Positions 7,097 to 12,960 of a DNA stretch of 13,055 nucleotides are shown here, piece after piece. This DNA comes from JBEKSX01 sp049516635 (GTDB lineage: Bacteria; Bacteroidota; Ignavibacteria; Tepidaquicellales; OLB5): NCBI GenBank assembly GCA_049516635.1, contig JBEKSX010000084.1:1-13055 (forward strand). The letters are read 5' to 3'. The position numbers and the translations under genes are program-made. The notes beneath the pieces are model-generated. The model searched no databases. It saw nothing but the letters and a program-made list of their open reading frames with translations, and had not been told where the DNA came from. How positions within the stretch are numbered: the first letter of the stretch is position 1; each line of letters starts with the position of its first letter.

Positions 7097-7111
7097 TTTA
7101 TACCGTATAAA
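7097..7111. promoter_or_regulatory. Operator-like palindrome in the divergent spacer
   Basis: TTTATAC-C-GTATAAA is a perfect 7+7 palindrome around one central base. It lies 33 nt upstream of the LamG gene start, inside the 218-bp spacer shared with the exonuclease operon. It is flanked by two exact copies of TCACGATAAA at 7077-7086 and 7124-7133, which are 47 bp apart. A regulator site is plausible. Because TATAC/GTATA is AT-rich, chance cannot be excluded. Confidence 0.35.
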
Positions 7112-7281
7112 GTGTATGTATCCTCACGATAAATCAGTAGTATTTCTAGGTACAAATTAGGGAATATATTTAAAAAGTCAATAGCTAATTATAGCATTTT
7201 TAAATTATTTTTTAACTACCGCCAAAATCTTCAATTTTTAGGCATTTTTAGTTAATTATAGAATGTTTATATTAGATTAAT

Positions 7282-7992
7282 ATGGATATTTCTAACCGAA
7301 ATATATTAGTTTTCGACATTGAGACCATTGGTCATAAACTTGACGATTTCCCCGAAGAAGTCCGTAAATACTTGATAAAAGACGCTTCCGATGAAGGTGA
7401 TATTAAGGAAATAGTGGAACAGTTTGTTTTTAATCCGCTTACCTCAAAAATTGCAGCTATCGGAATGTTGGATAACCGGGAAGAGAAAGGATGCATCCTT
7501 GTAAATACTGAGGAAGAAACAACATTTCTAAAAAATCATGAAAATTTTAATTACATCAACGGTACGGAAGAAGGAATTTTAAAAATTTTCTGGGATACAC
7601 TAGTTTCAAAAAAATATAATTTATTCGTAACCTTCAACGGCAGGGAATTCGACTGTCCTTTCGTGATGCTGAGGAGCCTTTATTACAGGATCAAGCCTAC
7701 TGTAAATCTCATGAAGGGCTCCGATTTCACATTTAAAGATTATCACATTGACCTTCTAAAGGAATTCACTTTCAATACACATTCCGGCAGAGGTGCCAGG
7801 AGAAAATTCTCTCTAGATTTCTACTGCCGTACTTTCGGAATTCCAAGTCCGAAAAAAGACGGCGTTACAGGTGATCTGGTAGATGGTCTTTATAAAGAAA
7901 AAAAATTCCAGGAGATTGCAGATTACTGTATCGGCGATGTAATAGCTGAAAACGAGCTTTTAAAATATTGGAACGAATATTTTAACTTATAG
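7282..7992 (+). CDS. Predicted PolB-like 3'-5' exonuclease (DnaQ-like fold)
   Basis: The protein has 236 residues and the three exonuclease motifs of the family related to the proofreading domain of B-family polymerases. Exo I is FDIETIG with Asp12 and Glu14, Exo II is FNGREFD with Asp124, and Exo III is YCIGD with Tyr215 and Asp219. Together these supply the four acidic metal ligands of a two-metal nuclease. The segment RGARRKFSLDFYCRTFGI between Exo II and III is typical of this stand-alone bacterial group. It should degrade single-stranded or mismatched 3' ends in the cytoplasm, probably in repair. It is the first gene of the plus-strand operon, 43 nt before ybaB, in a place where dnaX is common in other bacteria. 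The start ATG has no clear Shine-Dalgarno site. The nuclease call is firm, the physiological substrate is unknown. Confidence 0.88.
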   Translation: MDISNRNILVFDIETIGHKLDDFPEEVRKYLIKDASDEGDIKEIVEQFVFNPLTSKIAAIGMLDNREEKGCILVNTEEETTFLKNHENFNYINGTEEGILKIFWDTLVSKKYNLFVTFNGREFDCPFVMLRSLYYRIKPTVNLMKGSDFTFKDYHIDLLKEFTFNTHSGRGARRKFSLDFYCRTFGIPSPKKDGVTGDLVDGLYKEKKFQEIADYCIGDVIAENELLKYWNEYFNL

Positions 7993-8022
7993 TTTAAACA
8001 AGAAAGATGTTTAATAATAACC

Positions 8023-8028
8023 AGGAGA
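8023..8028 (+). promoter_or_regulatory. Shine-Dalgarno site of ybaB
   Basis: AGGAGA lies seven bases before the ybaB ATG at 8036. It is one of the few good ribosome sites in this operon and supports that start. Confidence 0.75.
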
Positions 8029-8035
8029 ACATTAA

Positions 8036-8371
8036 ATGAAATACAATCAAATGCAGGGAATGCTTAAACAGGTCCAAAAGATGCAGGAAAAGATGCAGCA
8101 GGTCCAGGAAGAGCTTGAACAAAAAACTATTACAGAAGAATCGGGCGGCGGGATGGTCAAGGTCACTATCAACGGAAAGCTGCAAATCGTAAAGATTCTG
8201 ATAGAGAAGGAAGTTATTAATCCGGAAGATGCCGAAATGCTTGAAGACCTGGTGGTTGCTGCAGTCAACAAAGCTATCGAATCGGCACAAAAAATGTCAC
8301 AGGAAGAAATTTCAAAAGCTACCAGCGGTATGATGCCTAATATTCCGGGTTTAAATATTCCGAGCTTATAA
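8036..8371 (+). CDS. ybaB: YbaB/EbfC nucleoid-associated DNA-binding protein
   Basis: The protein has 111 residues, normal for the family. An N-terminal amphipathic helix rich in Met and Gln (MQGMLKQVQKMQEKMQQVQEEL) leads into the conserved core: GGGMVKVTINGKLQIVKILI, then the INPEDAEMLEDLVVAAVNKAI helix. The C-terminal tail, MMPNIPGLNIPSL, is short and rich in Met, Pro and Gly, as is usual. The protein forms a tweezer-like dimer that binds DNA with little sequence specificity, and it occurs next to recR in very many bacteria, as here. It lies 24 nt before recR and follows the exonuclease gene. Its start is supported by AGGAGA at seven-base spacing. Nothing about it is unusual apart from the missing dnaX upstream. 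Confidence 0.95.
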   Translation: MKYNQMQGMLKQVQKMQEKMQQVQEELEQKTITEESGGGMVKVTINGKLQIVKILIEKEVINPEDAEMLEDLVVAAVNKAIESAQKMSQEEISKATSGMMPNIPGLNIPSL

Positions 8372-8395
8372 ATATTATTTAATTCAACGGTCTGA

Positions 8396-8992
8396 ATGAT
8401 CAGTACATCTGAAACCCTCGAGAAAGTAGCAGAAGAACTCTCCAAACTCCCGAGCATCGGAAGAAAAACAGCACACAGGATTGCACTTTACCTTGCTAAA
8501 AGCCCGGCTGAAGAAGTAAAACAGCTCGTAGATTCTCTTATCCTGCTGAAACAAAATATCAAATTATGCAGTATATGCTGTAACATAACCGAAACGGATC
8601 CCTGCCCTATTTGTTCTTCCGGAAAACGGGATAAGAGTATCATTTGTATTGTGGAAGAGTCGAGCGATGTCTATGCTATAGAAAAGACCAATGAATACAA
8701 AGGGCTTTACCATGTGCTCCATGGAATAATATCACCTCTCGACGGGATAGGTCCCGAAGACATTCGCGTAAAAGAGCTGCTTATCAGACTTAAAGAAAAT
8801 ATTAACGAGATTATTCTTGCTTTGAACCCCAGCGTTGAAGGCGAATACACAATTACATACCTCACAAAACTTATTAAACCACTGGAAATCAAGATATCAA
8901 GGATAGCGCGGGGTATACCCGTAGGGACCGATCTGGAATTCGCTGACGAGATCACACTTGCAAAAGCAATAGAAGGCAGAATAGTTCTTTGA
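8396..8992 (+). CDS. recR: Recombination mediator RecR
   Basis: The protein has 198 residues, the usual RecR length. The domains are in order: a helix-hairpin-helix (LSKLPSIGRKTAHRIALYL, about 15-34); a zinc site with Cys58 and Cys61 followed by CPIC (Cys70, Cys73), plus an extra Cys62; a Toprim domain from IICIVEE (Glu87) through HGIISPLDGIGPEDI to LALNPSVEGE; and the C-terminal RIARGIPVGTDLEFADEITL. With RecF and RecO it loads RecA onto gapped single-stranded DNA in cytoplasmic recombinational repair. Its stop codon TGA (8990-8992) overlaps the TTG start of the methyltransferase gene by four bases, so the two genes are translationally coupled. Most key residues are present; an Asn in ALNPSVEGE is normal for RecR. 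Confidence 0.97.
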   Translation: MISTSETLEKVAEELSKLPSIGRKTAHRIALYLAKSPAEEVKQLVDSLILLKQNIKLCSICCNITETDPCPICSSGKRDKSIICIVEESSDVYAIEKTNEYKGLYHVLHGIISPLDGIGPEDIRVKELLIRLKENINEIILALNPSVEGEYTITYLTKLIKPLEIKISRIARGIPVGTDLEFADEITLAKAIEGRIVL

Positions 8993-9765
8993 AAAAAGAA
9001 AGCATCTGGTATAAAAGATGGTTTAACACACAGGATTATCTTGATCTTTACAAACATAGAGATGCTAATGATGCAAAGAAAATTGTTAACCTCATCCTGA
9101 ACCATATTACAATGGATAAAGATTCACACATTTTAGACCTTGCCTGCGGCAATGGCAGACACAGCATCCTTTTTGCGCGCAAAGGATTCAACGTTACAGG
9201 GATCGACCTCTCTCGTTTCCTGATAAAACAGGCAAATGCCCGCCTGAAAAATGAATATTTAAACCAATCCAGACGGTTGAAGTTCGAGATCAGGGATATG
9301 CGTGAGATCGGTCATAGGAATGAGTTCGAGCTTGTGGTGAATATATTCACAAGTTTTGGTTATTTCGAACAAAATCATGATAATGAGAAAGTAATAAAGA
9401 GCATTTCCGCATCTTTAAAATCCGGAGGTTATTTTTTGCTGGATTTTCTTAATAGCCGTAACCTGCAAAAAAGTCTTGTTCCTTTCAACATAAAAAAGTA
9501 TAATAACAAAGTAATTATCCAGATTAGGAATATAATAGATAAGTTCGTAATCAAGGATATACTTATACTAAGAAATAATCCGAATGGAGGCGCTCCTGTA
9601 AGCAGCCATTATAGCGAGAGGATAAAACTTTATTCATATGAAGATTTTGTGAAAATGTTCCTGAAATTCAACCTAAGGATCCTCAAAGTTTTTGGAGATT
9701 ACCTTGGTAATACATATGATAAAAATAATTCCGGGAGGATGATTCTCCTTGCCAGGAAAAACTAA
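8989..9765 (+). CDS. Class I SAM-dependent methyltransferase
   Basis: The protein has 258 residues with a Rossmann methyltransferase fold. Motif I is ILDLACGNGRHS (Asp50 to Ser59), followed by GFNVTGIDLS with Asp73 to bind the ribose of SAM, then IRDMREI for the adenine-binding loop, and VVNIFTSFGYF for motif IV. The N-terminal WYKRWFN...YLDLYKHRD is characteristic of a group of cytosolic bacterial methyltransferases with unknown acceptors. That segment requires the TTG start at 8989, which overlaps the recR stop as TTGA; the first internal ATG is at 9112, only shortly before motif I. Only a weak ribosome site (GAAGG at 8972-8976) precedes it. The substrate could be a small molecule, since no RNA- or DNA-binding domain is visible. 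It is co-transcribed with recR and with the lipoprotein genes. Confidence 0.87.
   Translation: MKKESIWYKRWFNTQDYLDLYKHRDANDAKKIVNLILNHITMDKDSHILDLACGNGRHSILFARKGFNVTGIDLSRFLIKQANARLKNEYLNQSRRLKFEIRDMREIGHRNEFELVVNIFTSFGYFEQNHDNEKVIKSISASLKSGGYFLLDFLNSRNLQKSLVPFNIKKYNNKVIIQIRNIIDKFVIKDILILRNNPNGGAPVSSHYSERIKLYSYEDFVKMFLKFNLRILKVFGDYLGNTYDKNNSGRMILLARKN
9733..9738 (+). promoter_or_regulatory. Shine-Dalgarno site supporting the TTG start of the first lipoprotein
   Basis: GGGAGG lies ten bases before TTG 9749. In this frame TGA at 9740-9742 closes the region upstream, and no ATG occurs before the lipobox. TTG 9749 is therefore the only start that keeps a signal peptide. Confidence 0.55.
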
Positions 9766-10330
9766 ATATATTATAATAACATTATTATTAGTTCTGGTGC
9801 ATGGATGCGGTATTTTCGAAACCCGCAACCCGGAATCACCCAGCAATACAAGATCGACCTACATCCCGCCTACTACTCCTGATGCAGTGATCAGTAACCT
9901 CACTTATTCCATTGAAGAAAAAAACTCCACAAATTATGTGAGAAATTTATCATCTGTATTATACATTTATGTTCCCGATTCAAAAGCACTAGCTTTATAC
10001 GGGCAAATTTTCCAGAACTGGAATGTCAACTCCGAGAAATTTTATTTTGATAACCTCGTAGCACAGACGAATAAAGATGCTTCATCTAATCTTTTCCTCT
10101 CAAACGTGAACACTACATTAATATCATCCGACTCGGCGATAACGCAGGCGGGTTATATCATCGTATTTCAGCATAACAGGAACAACATTCCGAAATCCGC
10201 TGTAGGAAATTTCCGTTTAACAATGAAAGCTGATGAGAACAATTTATTTTCTATTCTCAAGTGGGAAGATTTTAGAAAGAACGATACGGATTTTACCTGG
10301 AGCGAACTAAAAGCCAATTTCAGCAATTAA
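9749..10330 (+). CDS. Small lipoprotein, NTF2-like fold possible (first of a related pair)
   Basis: The protein has 193 residues. Its signal sequence (TKYIIITLLLVLVHGC) gives Cys20 as the lipidation site. The -2 His in VHGC is unusual, but the hydrophobic run and position fit a type II signal. Residues 21-45 are a Ser/Pro/Thr/Asn-rich linker. The rest, about 45-180, has a helix ending in YVRNLS and closing strands that end in LFSILKWEDFR. That pattern suggests an NTF2/SnoaL-like cone, which is low-certainty by eye. It starts with TTG and overlaps the methyltransferase gene by 17 nt, so the two are tightly coupled. The next gene begins directly after its TAA. It has no link to DNA repair that I can see. 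I do not recognise a named family. Confidence 0.75.
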   Translation: MPGKTKYIIITLLLVLVHGCGIFETRNPESPSNTRSTYIPPTTPDAVISNLTYSIEEKNSTNYVRNLSSVLYIYVPDSKALALYGQIFQNWNVNSEKFYFDNLVAQTNKDASSNLFLSNVNTTLISSDSAITQAGYIIVFQHNRNNIPKSAVGNFRLTMKADENNLFSILKWEDFRKNDTDFTWSELKANFSN

Positions 10331-10843
10331 ATGCGGAAATTCTCAATATACTTCCTGATTATTATATTCACATTCCTTTTCGGAAGTTGTTTCAATCCTT
10401 TTGCCCCCAGAATAAATAATTCTTCCTCCGAGGGAAATATACTTTCCGATCAAAAGACAATAGACGGGTTTTTTCAGAATTTCGCTTATTCTTATACTTT
10501 CAAAGACACAACAATTTACGGCCAGCTTCTCACCGATGATTTTGTTTTTTCATATTTTGATTATGAACTCGGCGTTGAGGTATCATGGGACCGATCAACC
10601 GATATGAGAACAACCGAAGGACTTTTTGCCAACACTCAAAGTCTGATACTCATCTGGAACAACATTGTATATCAATCGGGTGACTCTCTTGATGCAGATG
10701 TGAAACGTAGTTTTAACCTTACTATCACCTTCAATCCTAATGACATACTTAATTTTTACGGCTTTGCCGATATGACGCTCCATAGACCTTCGGCTGCGGA
10801 CGTGTGGAAAATTAAGAAATGGATAGACGAGACTAATCCTTAG
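10331..10843 (+). CDS. Small lipoprotein, related to its upstream neighbour
   Basis: The protein has 170 residues. MRKFSIYFLIIIFTFLFGSC gives lipidation at Cys20 with a good Phe-Gly-Ser-Cys lipobox; NPFAP follows, a common start in Bacteroidota lipoproteins. Residues about 40-165 resemble an NTF2-like domain: a helix FFQNFAYSYTFKD, then YGQLLTDDFVFSYFD, and closing strands that end in WKIKKWIDE. The placement of the helix and the final K-W-x-D/E motif match the preceding lipoprotein, so the pair probably arose by duplication. The ATG follows the TAA of that gene with no gap and no ribosome site, indicating translational coupling. It is the last gene of the operon. Ligand and role are unknown; the protein should sit in the outer membrane or on its surface. 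Confidence 0.78.
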   Translation: MRKFSIYFLIIIFTFLFGSCFNPFAPRINNSSSEGNILSDQKTIDGFFQNFAYSYTFKDTTIYGQLLTDDFVFSYFDYELGVEVSWDRSTDMRTTEGLFANTQSLILIWNNIVYQSGDSLDADVKRSFNLTITFNPNDILNFYGFADMTLHRPSAADVWKIKKWIDETNP

Positions 10844-10855
10844 CTGTACTGACCC

Positions 10856-10885
10856 CCTGCCTGCGCCAAGGCTTCGGCAGGCAGG
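10856..10885. repeat. GC-rich imperfect hairpin (CCTGCCTG / CAGGCAGG)
   Basis: The arms CCTGCCTG (10856-10863) and CAGGCAGG (10878-10885) are perfectly complementary, with a 14-base interior that can pair partly. It starts 13 nt after the lipoprotein stop. It stands out as GC-rich in an AT-rich genome, and it looks like a dispersed palindromic element more than a terminator because no T-tract follows on either strand. Confidence 0.55.
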
Positions 10886-10886
10886 C

Positions 10887-10968
10887 ACTACTTGAAGTAG
10901 TCTCAAGTAGTCAGGAAGCTCAGAATCGCCATTTTTTGATCAACTTAGTAGTGACTACTTAGTAGTGA
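10887..10968. repeat. Cluster of AAGTAGT / TTAGTAGTGA short repeats
   Basis: ACTACTT-G-AAGTAGT (10887-10901) is a 7+7 palindrome, and AAGTAGT recurs at 10905-10911. CTTAGTAGTGA occurs at 10944-10954 and again at 10958-10968, a 14-bp period. Together these give five copies of an AGTAGT or ACTACT core in about 80 bp. Confidence 0.5.
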
Positions 10969-10976
10969 ACCCCTCT

Positions 10977-11014
10977 CGGCTAAAGCCGTTTCTCCCCTTT
11001 CGTAAAGGGGAGAA
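10977..11014. repeat. Double hairpin element (CGGC-GCCG and TTCTCCCCTTT-AAAGGGGAGAA)
   Basis: A small stem CGGC/GCCG (10977-10988) is followed by a perfect 11-bp stem, TTCTCCCCTTT (10990-11000) with AAAGGGGAGAA (11004-11014), around the loop CGT. There is no T-tract on either side, so it is not a standard terminator, although it could protect or end the operon transcript. Its composition differs from the nearby genes and suggests a repeated palindromic element. Confidence 0.6.
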
Positions 11015-11029
11015 TGTTATTAATAGTGC

Positions 11030-11227
11030 CAAAATGACAAAGAACGATTAAGAATGTTATATTACTGTTTTTTGATGGTTTATTAACAAGATACCCACCG
11101 GGTAACTTAAGTTACCCCCCTATCGAAAAAACAACAAATATATTCACAAAACGCCACTTTTGGAAATTTTAAGTTAGGGTAACTTAGTTACCCTCAAACC
11201 GATGACTTTGACAAAATGACAAAGAAC
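11030..11227. repeat. Pair of 16-nt direct repeats bracketing two palindromes
   Basis: CAAAATGACAAAGAAC occurs at 11030-11045 and 11212-11227, exactly identical and 182 bp apart. The enclosed segment contains GGGTAACTTAAGTTACCC (11100-11117), a perfect 18-bp palindrome, and GGGTAACTTAGTTACCC (11177-11193), the same palindrome less one base. No coding frame lies between them. Confidence 0.7.
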
Positions 11228-11386
11228 TGTAACAAGTAAAAACTTCATATACAAATATAACACATTAATCTGCATAATTCAAGGCAAAAATTTATATACA
11301 CTGTGAAATACAGGGTGTTTTGGGTGTTAGCTCGCGGGTATGGTATAACTCAAAGTATCGATTTTGTTTAGTTCAACGAATAATCT

Positions 11387-11453
11387 GTTGTTGGTGACAA
11401 CCCCCGCCTAAAGTCGGGCAGGCTACCAGAGGTTAGGGCACTCTACCAACAAC
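11387..11453. ncRNA. Possible structured element closed by GTTGTTGGT / ACCAACAAC
   Basis: A perfect 9-bp stem (11387-11395 with 11445-11453) closes a 49-nt interior. The interior contains a smaller stem, CCCG/CGGG (11403-11406 with 11415-11418), and a competing GTTG/CAAC pairing (11387-11390 with 11398-11401). The element is GC-rich against the background. It may be a dispersed palindromic repeat or a small RNA domain. I do not recognise an Rfam family. Confidence 0.35.
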
Positions 11454-11505
11454 GGGGAAAAAAAATATATATTAATTTTAGAAATTAAAGACTTATTAAA
11501 TAAGA

Positions 11506-11533
11506 AAGGACAGGCACCGACTAGCCTGTCCTT
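11506..11533 (-). terminator. Probable intrinsic terminator facing the minus-strand genes
   Basis: There is a perfect 10-bp stem, AAGGACAGGC (11506-11515) with GCCTGTCCTT (11524-11533), and an 8-base loop. On the minus strand it is followed by TCTTATTTAATAAG, an imperfect T-rich tail. It lies 120 nt past the stop of the T9SS remnant, so it probably ends transcription from the beta-barrel gene. The plus strand has no T-tract. Confidence 0.55.
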
Positions 11534-11653
11534 ACTTCAGGGTGGAGGTATTATGGGGCATGAAATGTAATTCCTCACCTTTTTGAGGATGGTTTACGTG
11601 AAGCTCATATTCCAATTAACAATTGATAAAACTTTCACAGAAAGTATATTAAT

Positions 11654-11941
11654 TTACAAGACCAGTATCTCTTGCGTATCCATCAACCTGAACTTCTTTC
11701 CCGGATAATCAGTCAGTGTAACTGTTTCATAGCCGTTCTCCGAAGGTCCGTCTGTATACAGTTTAAAATAATAAATACCTGCGGGGCACTTGCTCCCGTC
11801 AAACTTCACTTCATAAGTACCCGGCGGTCTTTGTTCGTTCACAAGGGTAGCTATCTCCATACCGATTATATTAACAAGTTTTACGAGAACCAGTGAAGGT
11901 TTTTCGATTGTGAAATTGTATTTATTATAATGATTGAACAT
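11654..11941 (-). pseudogene. Decayed orphan T9SS type A sorting domain
   Basis: The 95 residues that are open here are nearly all one C-terminal sorting domain with no cargo in front. INFTIEKPSLV-like NFTIEKPSLVLVKLVNIIG corresponds to the usual strand before VYDILG, and EIATLVNEQRPPGTYEVKFDGS then PAGIYYFKLYTDG are the core. Changes are clear. The YPNPFNPST lead-in is reduced to FNHYNKY; a stop codon (TAA) lies seven codons before the Met in the same frame; about 18 residues are inserted after FKLYTDG; and the end, DTQEILVL, replaces the normal DTKKMVLIK and loses its basic residues. There is no signal peptide and no ribosome site. It lies 26 nt after the stop of the beta-barrel gene. I infer a remnant of a lost cargo gene; a small expressed protein is less likely. 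Confidence 0.65.
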
Positions 11942-11967
11942 AAAATAACCAGATTACTGCAAATATA

Positions 11968-12798
11968 TTAATACTGTTTTATGATATACTGTTTTTCTTT
12001 TATACCAAAATAGAAGTTAACTCCCGCATTAAAAGAACCCCAAGCGAACTGCCTGAAACCGGAATAAGGCATCCTGGGAGAGACCCTTTTATCATTCAAA
12101 TATACTTCATTCGGGTTATCAGATTCTTTCGTCTGTTTAAACCAGAGATTCGCATGAGTAAATCTGAATCCGAAATTGACGCCTAACCAATTGTTCAAAG
12201 CATACTCAGCTCCTGAAAATACTGTGACGCCTAATCTGAAAGCAGGAATAATGTTTAGATCTACAGGAGAATTTTCCGAATAGATCCGTGCATTACCGGA
12301 GATAACACTTGCTATAAAACCACCTCCGACCATGGTTTTGAATTTGAAATTAGGAGTAAAATTATTTTCCACACCTATGACACCCGAATAAACATCATAG
12401 TTAACAAATTCCGGACCATAAAAACCAACATTCATTTTTGAATATTTGCTGCTGAATTCGTTGTAAAGAGCAGAAATATTGAGTCTGATATTACCCTTTT
12501 GGTGCAAAGCCACTTTTAGGGTAACACTTCCTCCAAAACCATGTCTTACGCCGAAATTCTCGCCTTTTTCGAACTCTTCGGAACTAAAATCTCCGTTATT
12601 ATTACCTGAAAGCTCATAAACACCATAGTCATAGCCACCTGATATCTGTAAAGTAAATTTAGGTGCTGATCTTATAGTTAACTTTGCGTAAGTGGTTTTA
12701 TTTGCAACCAGTTTCCGGCTGCCGGAATCCTGTCCTGGGGTGTTCGAGACTAGGATCATCAGTAGGGTGATCAACAGAATTAGAGAATACGTTTTCAT
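11968..12798 (-). CDS. Outer-membrane beta-barrel protein
   Basis: The protein has 276 residues. The N-terminal signal peptide (MKTYSLILLITLLMILVSN) is probably cut near residues 20-23. The mature part alternates polar and hydrophobic residues in strands of about ten, for example FTLQISGGYDYGVYEL, FGGSVTLKVAL and LRLNISALYNEF-type segments. It ends in FAWGSFNAGVNFYFGI, a typical closing strand, before a short basic tail KEKQYIIKQY. Gly and aromatic girdle residues repeat through the length. This is the porin-like or OmpW-like family of 8-10 strands common in Bacteroidota, and I cannot assign a substrate. The unusual point is the tail after the last strand, since many barrels end on an aromatic residue. 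AAAGGAATT (12805-12813) supports the ATG. It may share the hairpin at 11506-11533 with the remnant downstream. Confidence 0.72.
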   Translation of the reverse strand: MKTYSLILLITLLMILVSNTPGQDSGSRKLVANKTTYAKLTIRSAPKFTLQISGGYDYGVYELSGNNNGDFSSEEFEKGENFGVRHGFGGSVTLKVALHQKGNIRLNISALYNEFSSKYSKMNVGFYGPEFVNYDVYSGVIGVENNFTPNFKFKTMVGGGFIASVISGNARIYSENSPVDLNIIPAFRLGVTVFSGAEYALNNWLGVNFGFRFTHANLWFKQTKESDNPNEVYLNDKRVSPRMPYSGFRQFAWGSFNAGVNFYFGIKEKQYIIKQY

Positions 12799-12804
12799 AA
12801 CAGA

Positions 12805-12813
12805 ATTCCTTTA
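12805..12813 (-). promoter_or_regulatory. Ribosome site of the beta-barrel gene
   Basis: On the minus strand AAAGGAATT ends six bases before the ATG at 12796-12798. It is a moderate Shine-Dalgarno match and supports this start. Confidence 0.5.
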
Positions 12814-12878
12814 ATGTTTTAGAAAATAATAATGTTAATTTAAACGCTGTATCCCCTACTTCGAAACTTATTTTATTT

Positions 12879-12910
12879 GGGGGGCTGGATGTCTAACTTT
12901 CCAGCCCCAA
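12879..12910 (-). terminator. Hairpin downstream of the partial T9SS cargo gene
   Basis: A 9-bp stem, GGGGCTGGA (12881-12889) with TCCAGCCCC (12900-12908), can be extended by TT/AA if two G are bulged; the loop is 10 bases. It lies about 50 nt past the minus-strand stop at 12961. No proper T-tract follows on the minus strand, so termination is possible but not certain. Confidence 0.45.
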
Positions 12911-12960
12911 TAACAACACCAACTAATAGAAATTCATGGTTTTATAACTCATTCTATCCT

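Larger units (their letters stand above)
10844..11653. other. 810-bp gene-free spacer rich in hairpins and repeats
   Basis: No open frame of plausible length or style occurs on either strand. The spacer separates the end of the recR operon (+) from the end of the T9SS remnant (-), so it lies between converging units. Its first 170 bp and the stretch 11387-11460 are GC-richer than the surroundings. It holds at least six inverted repeats, listed separately. There are no transposase remnants, and I could not see a tRNA or a recognised riboswitch. Confidence 0.7.

Noticed and set aside
8707..9105. 132-codon minus-strand frame across recR and the methyltransferase start
   Set aside because: Both plus-strand genes have full motif sets. 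This frame is their complement shadow.
10595..10906. 103-codon minus-strand frame reaching into the GC-rich hairpin
   Set aside because: It overlaps the second lipoprotein gene, and its first residues come from the palindromic repeat. It has no ribosome site.
10990..11014. The 11-bp stem as a terminator of the recR operon
   Set aside because: No T-tract follows on either strand. It was kept as a repeat element instead.
10856..11460. A CRISPR array or tRNA cluster in the long spacer
   Set aside because: Repeats are not evenly spaced, and no cloverleaf or CCA-bearing arm could be built.
11544..11570. GGAGGT followed after three bases by ATG 11553, a perfect start signal on +
   Set aside because: The frame is only five codons (to TAA at 11568-11570). 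It is too short to call a gene, and chance in a GC-richer patch is enough to explain it.
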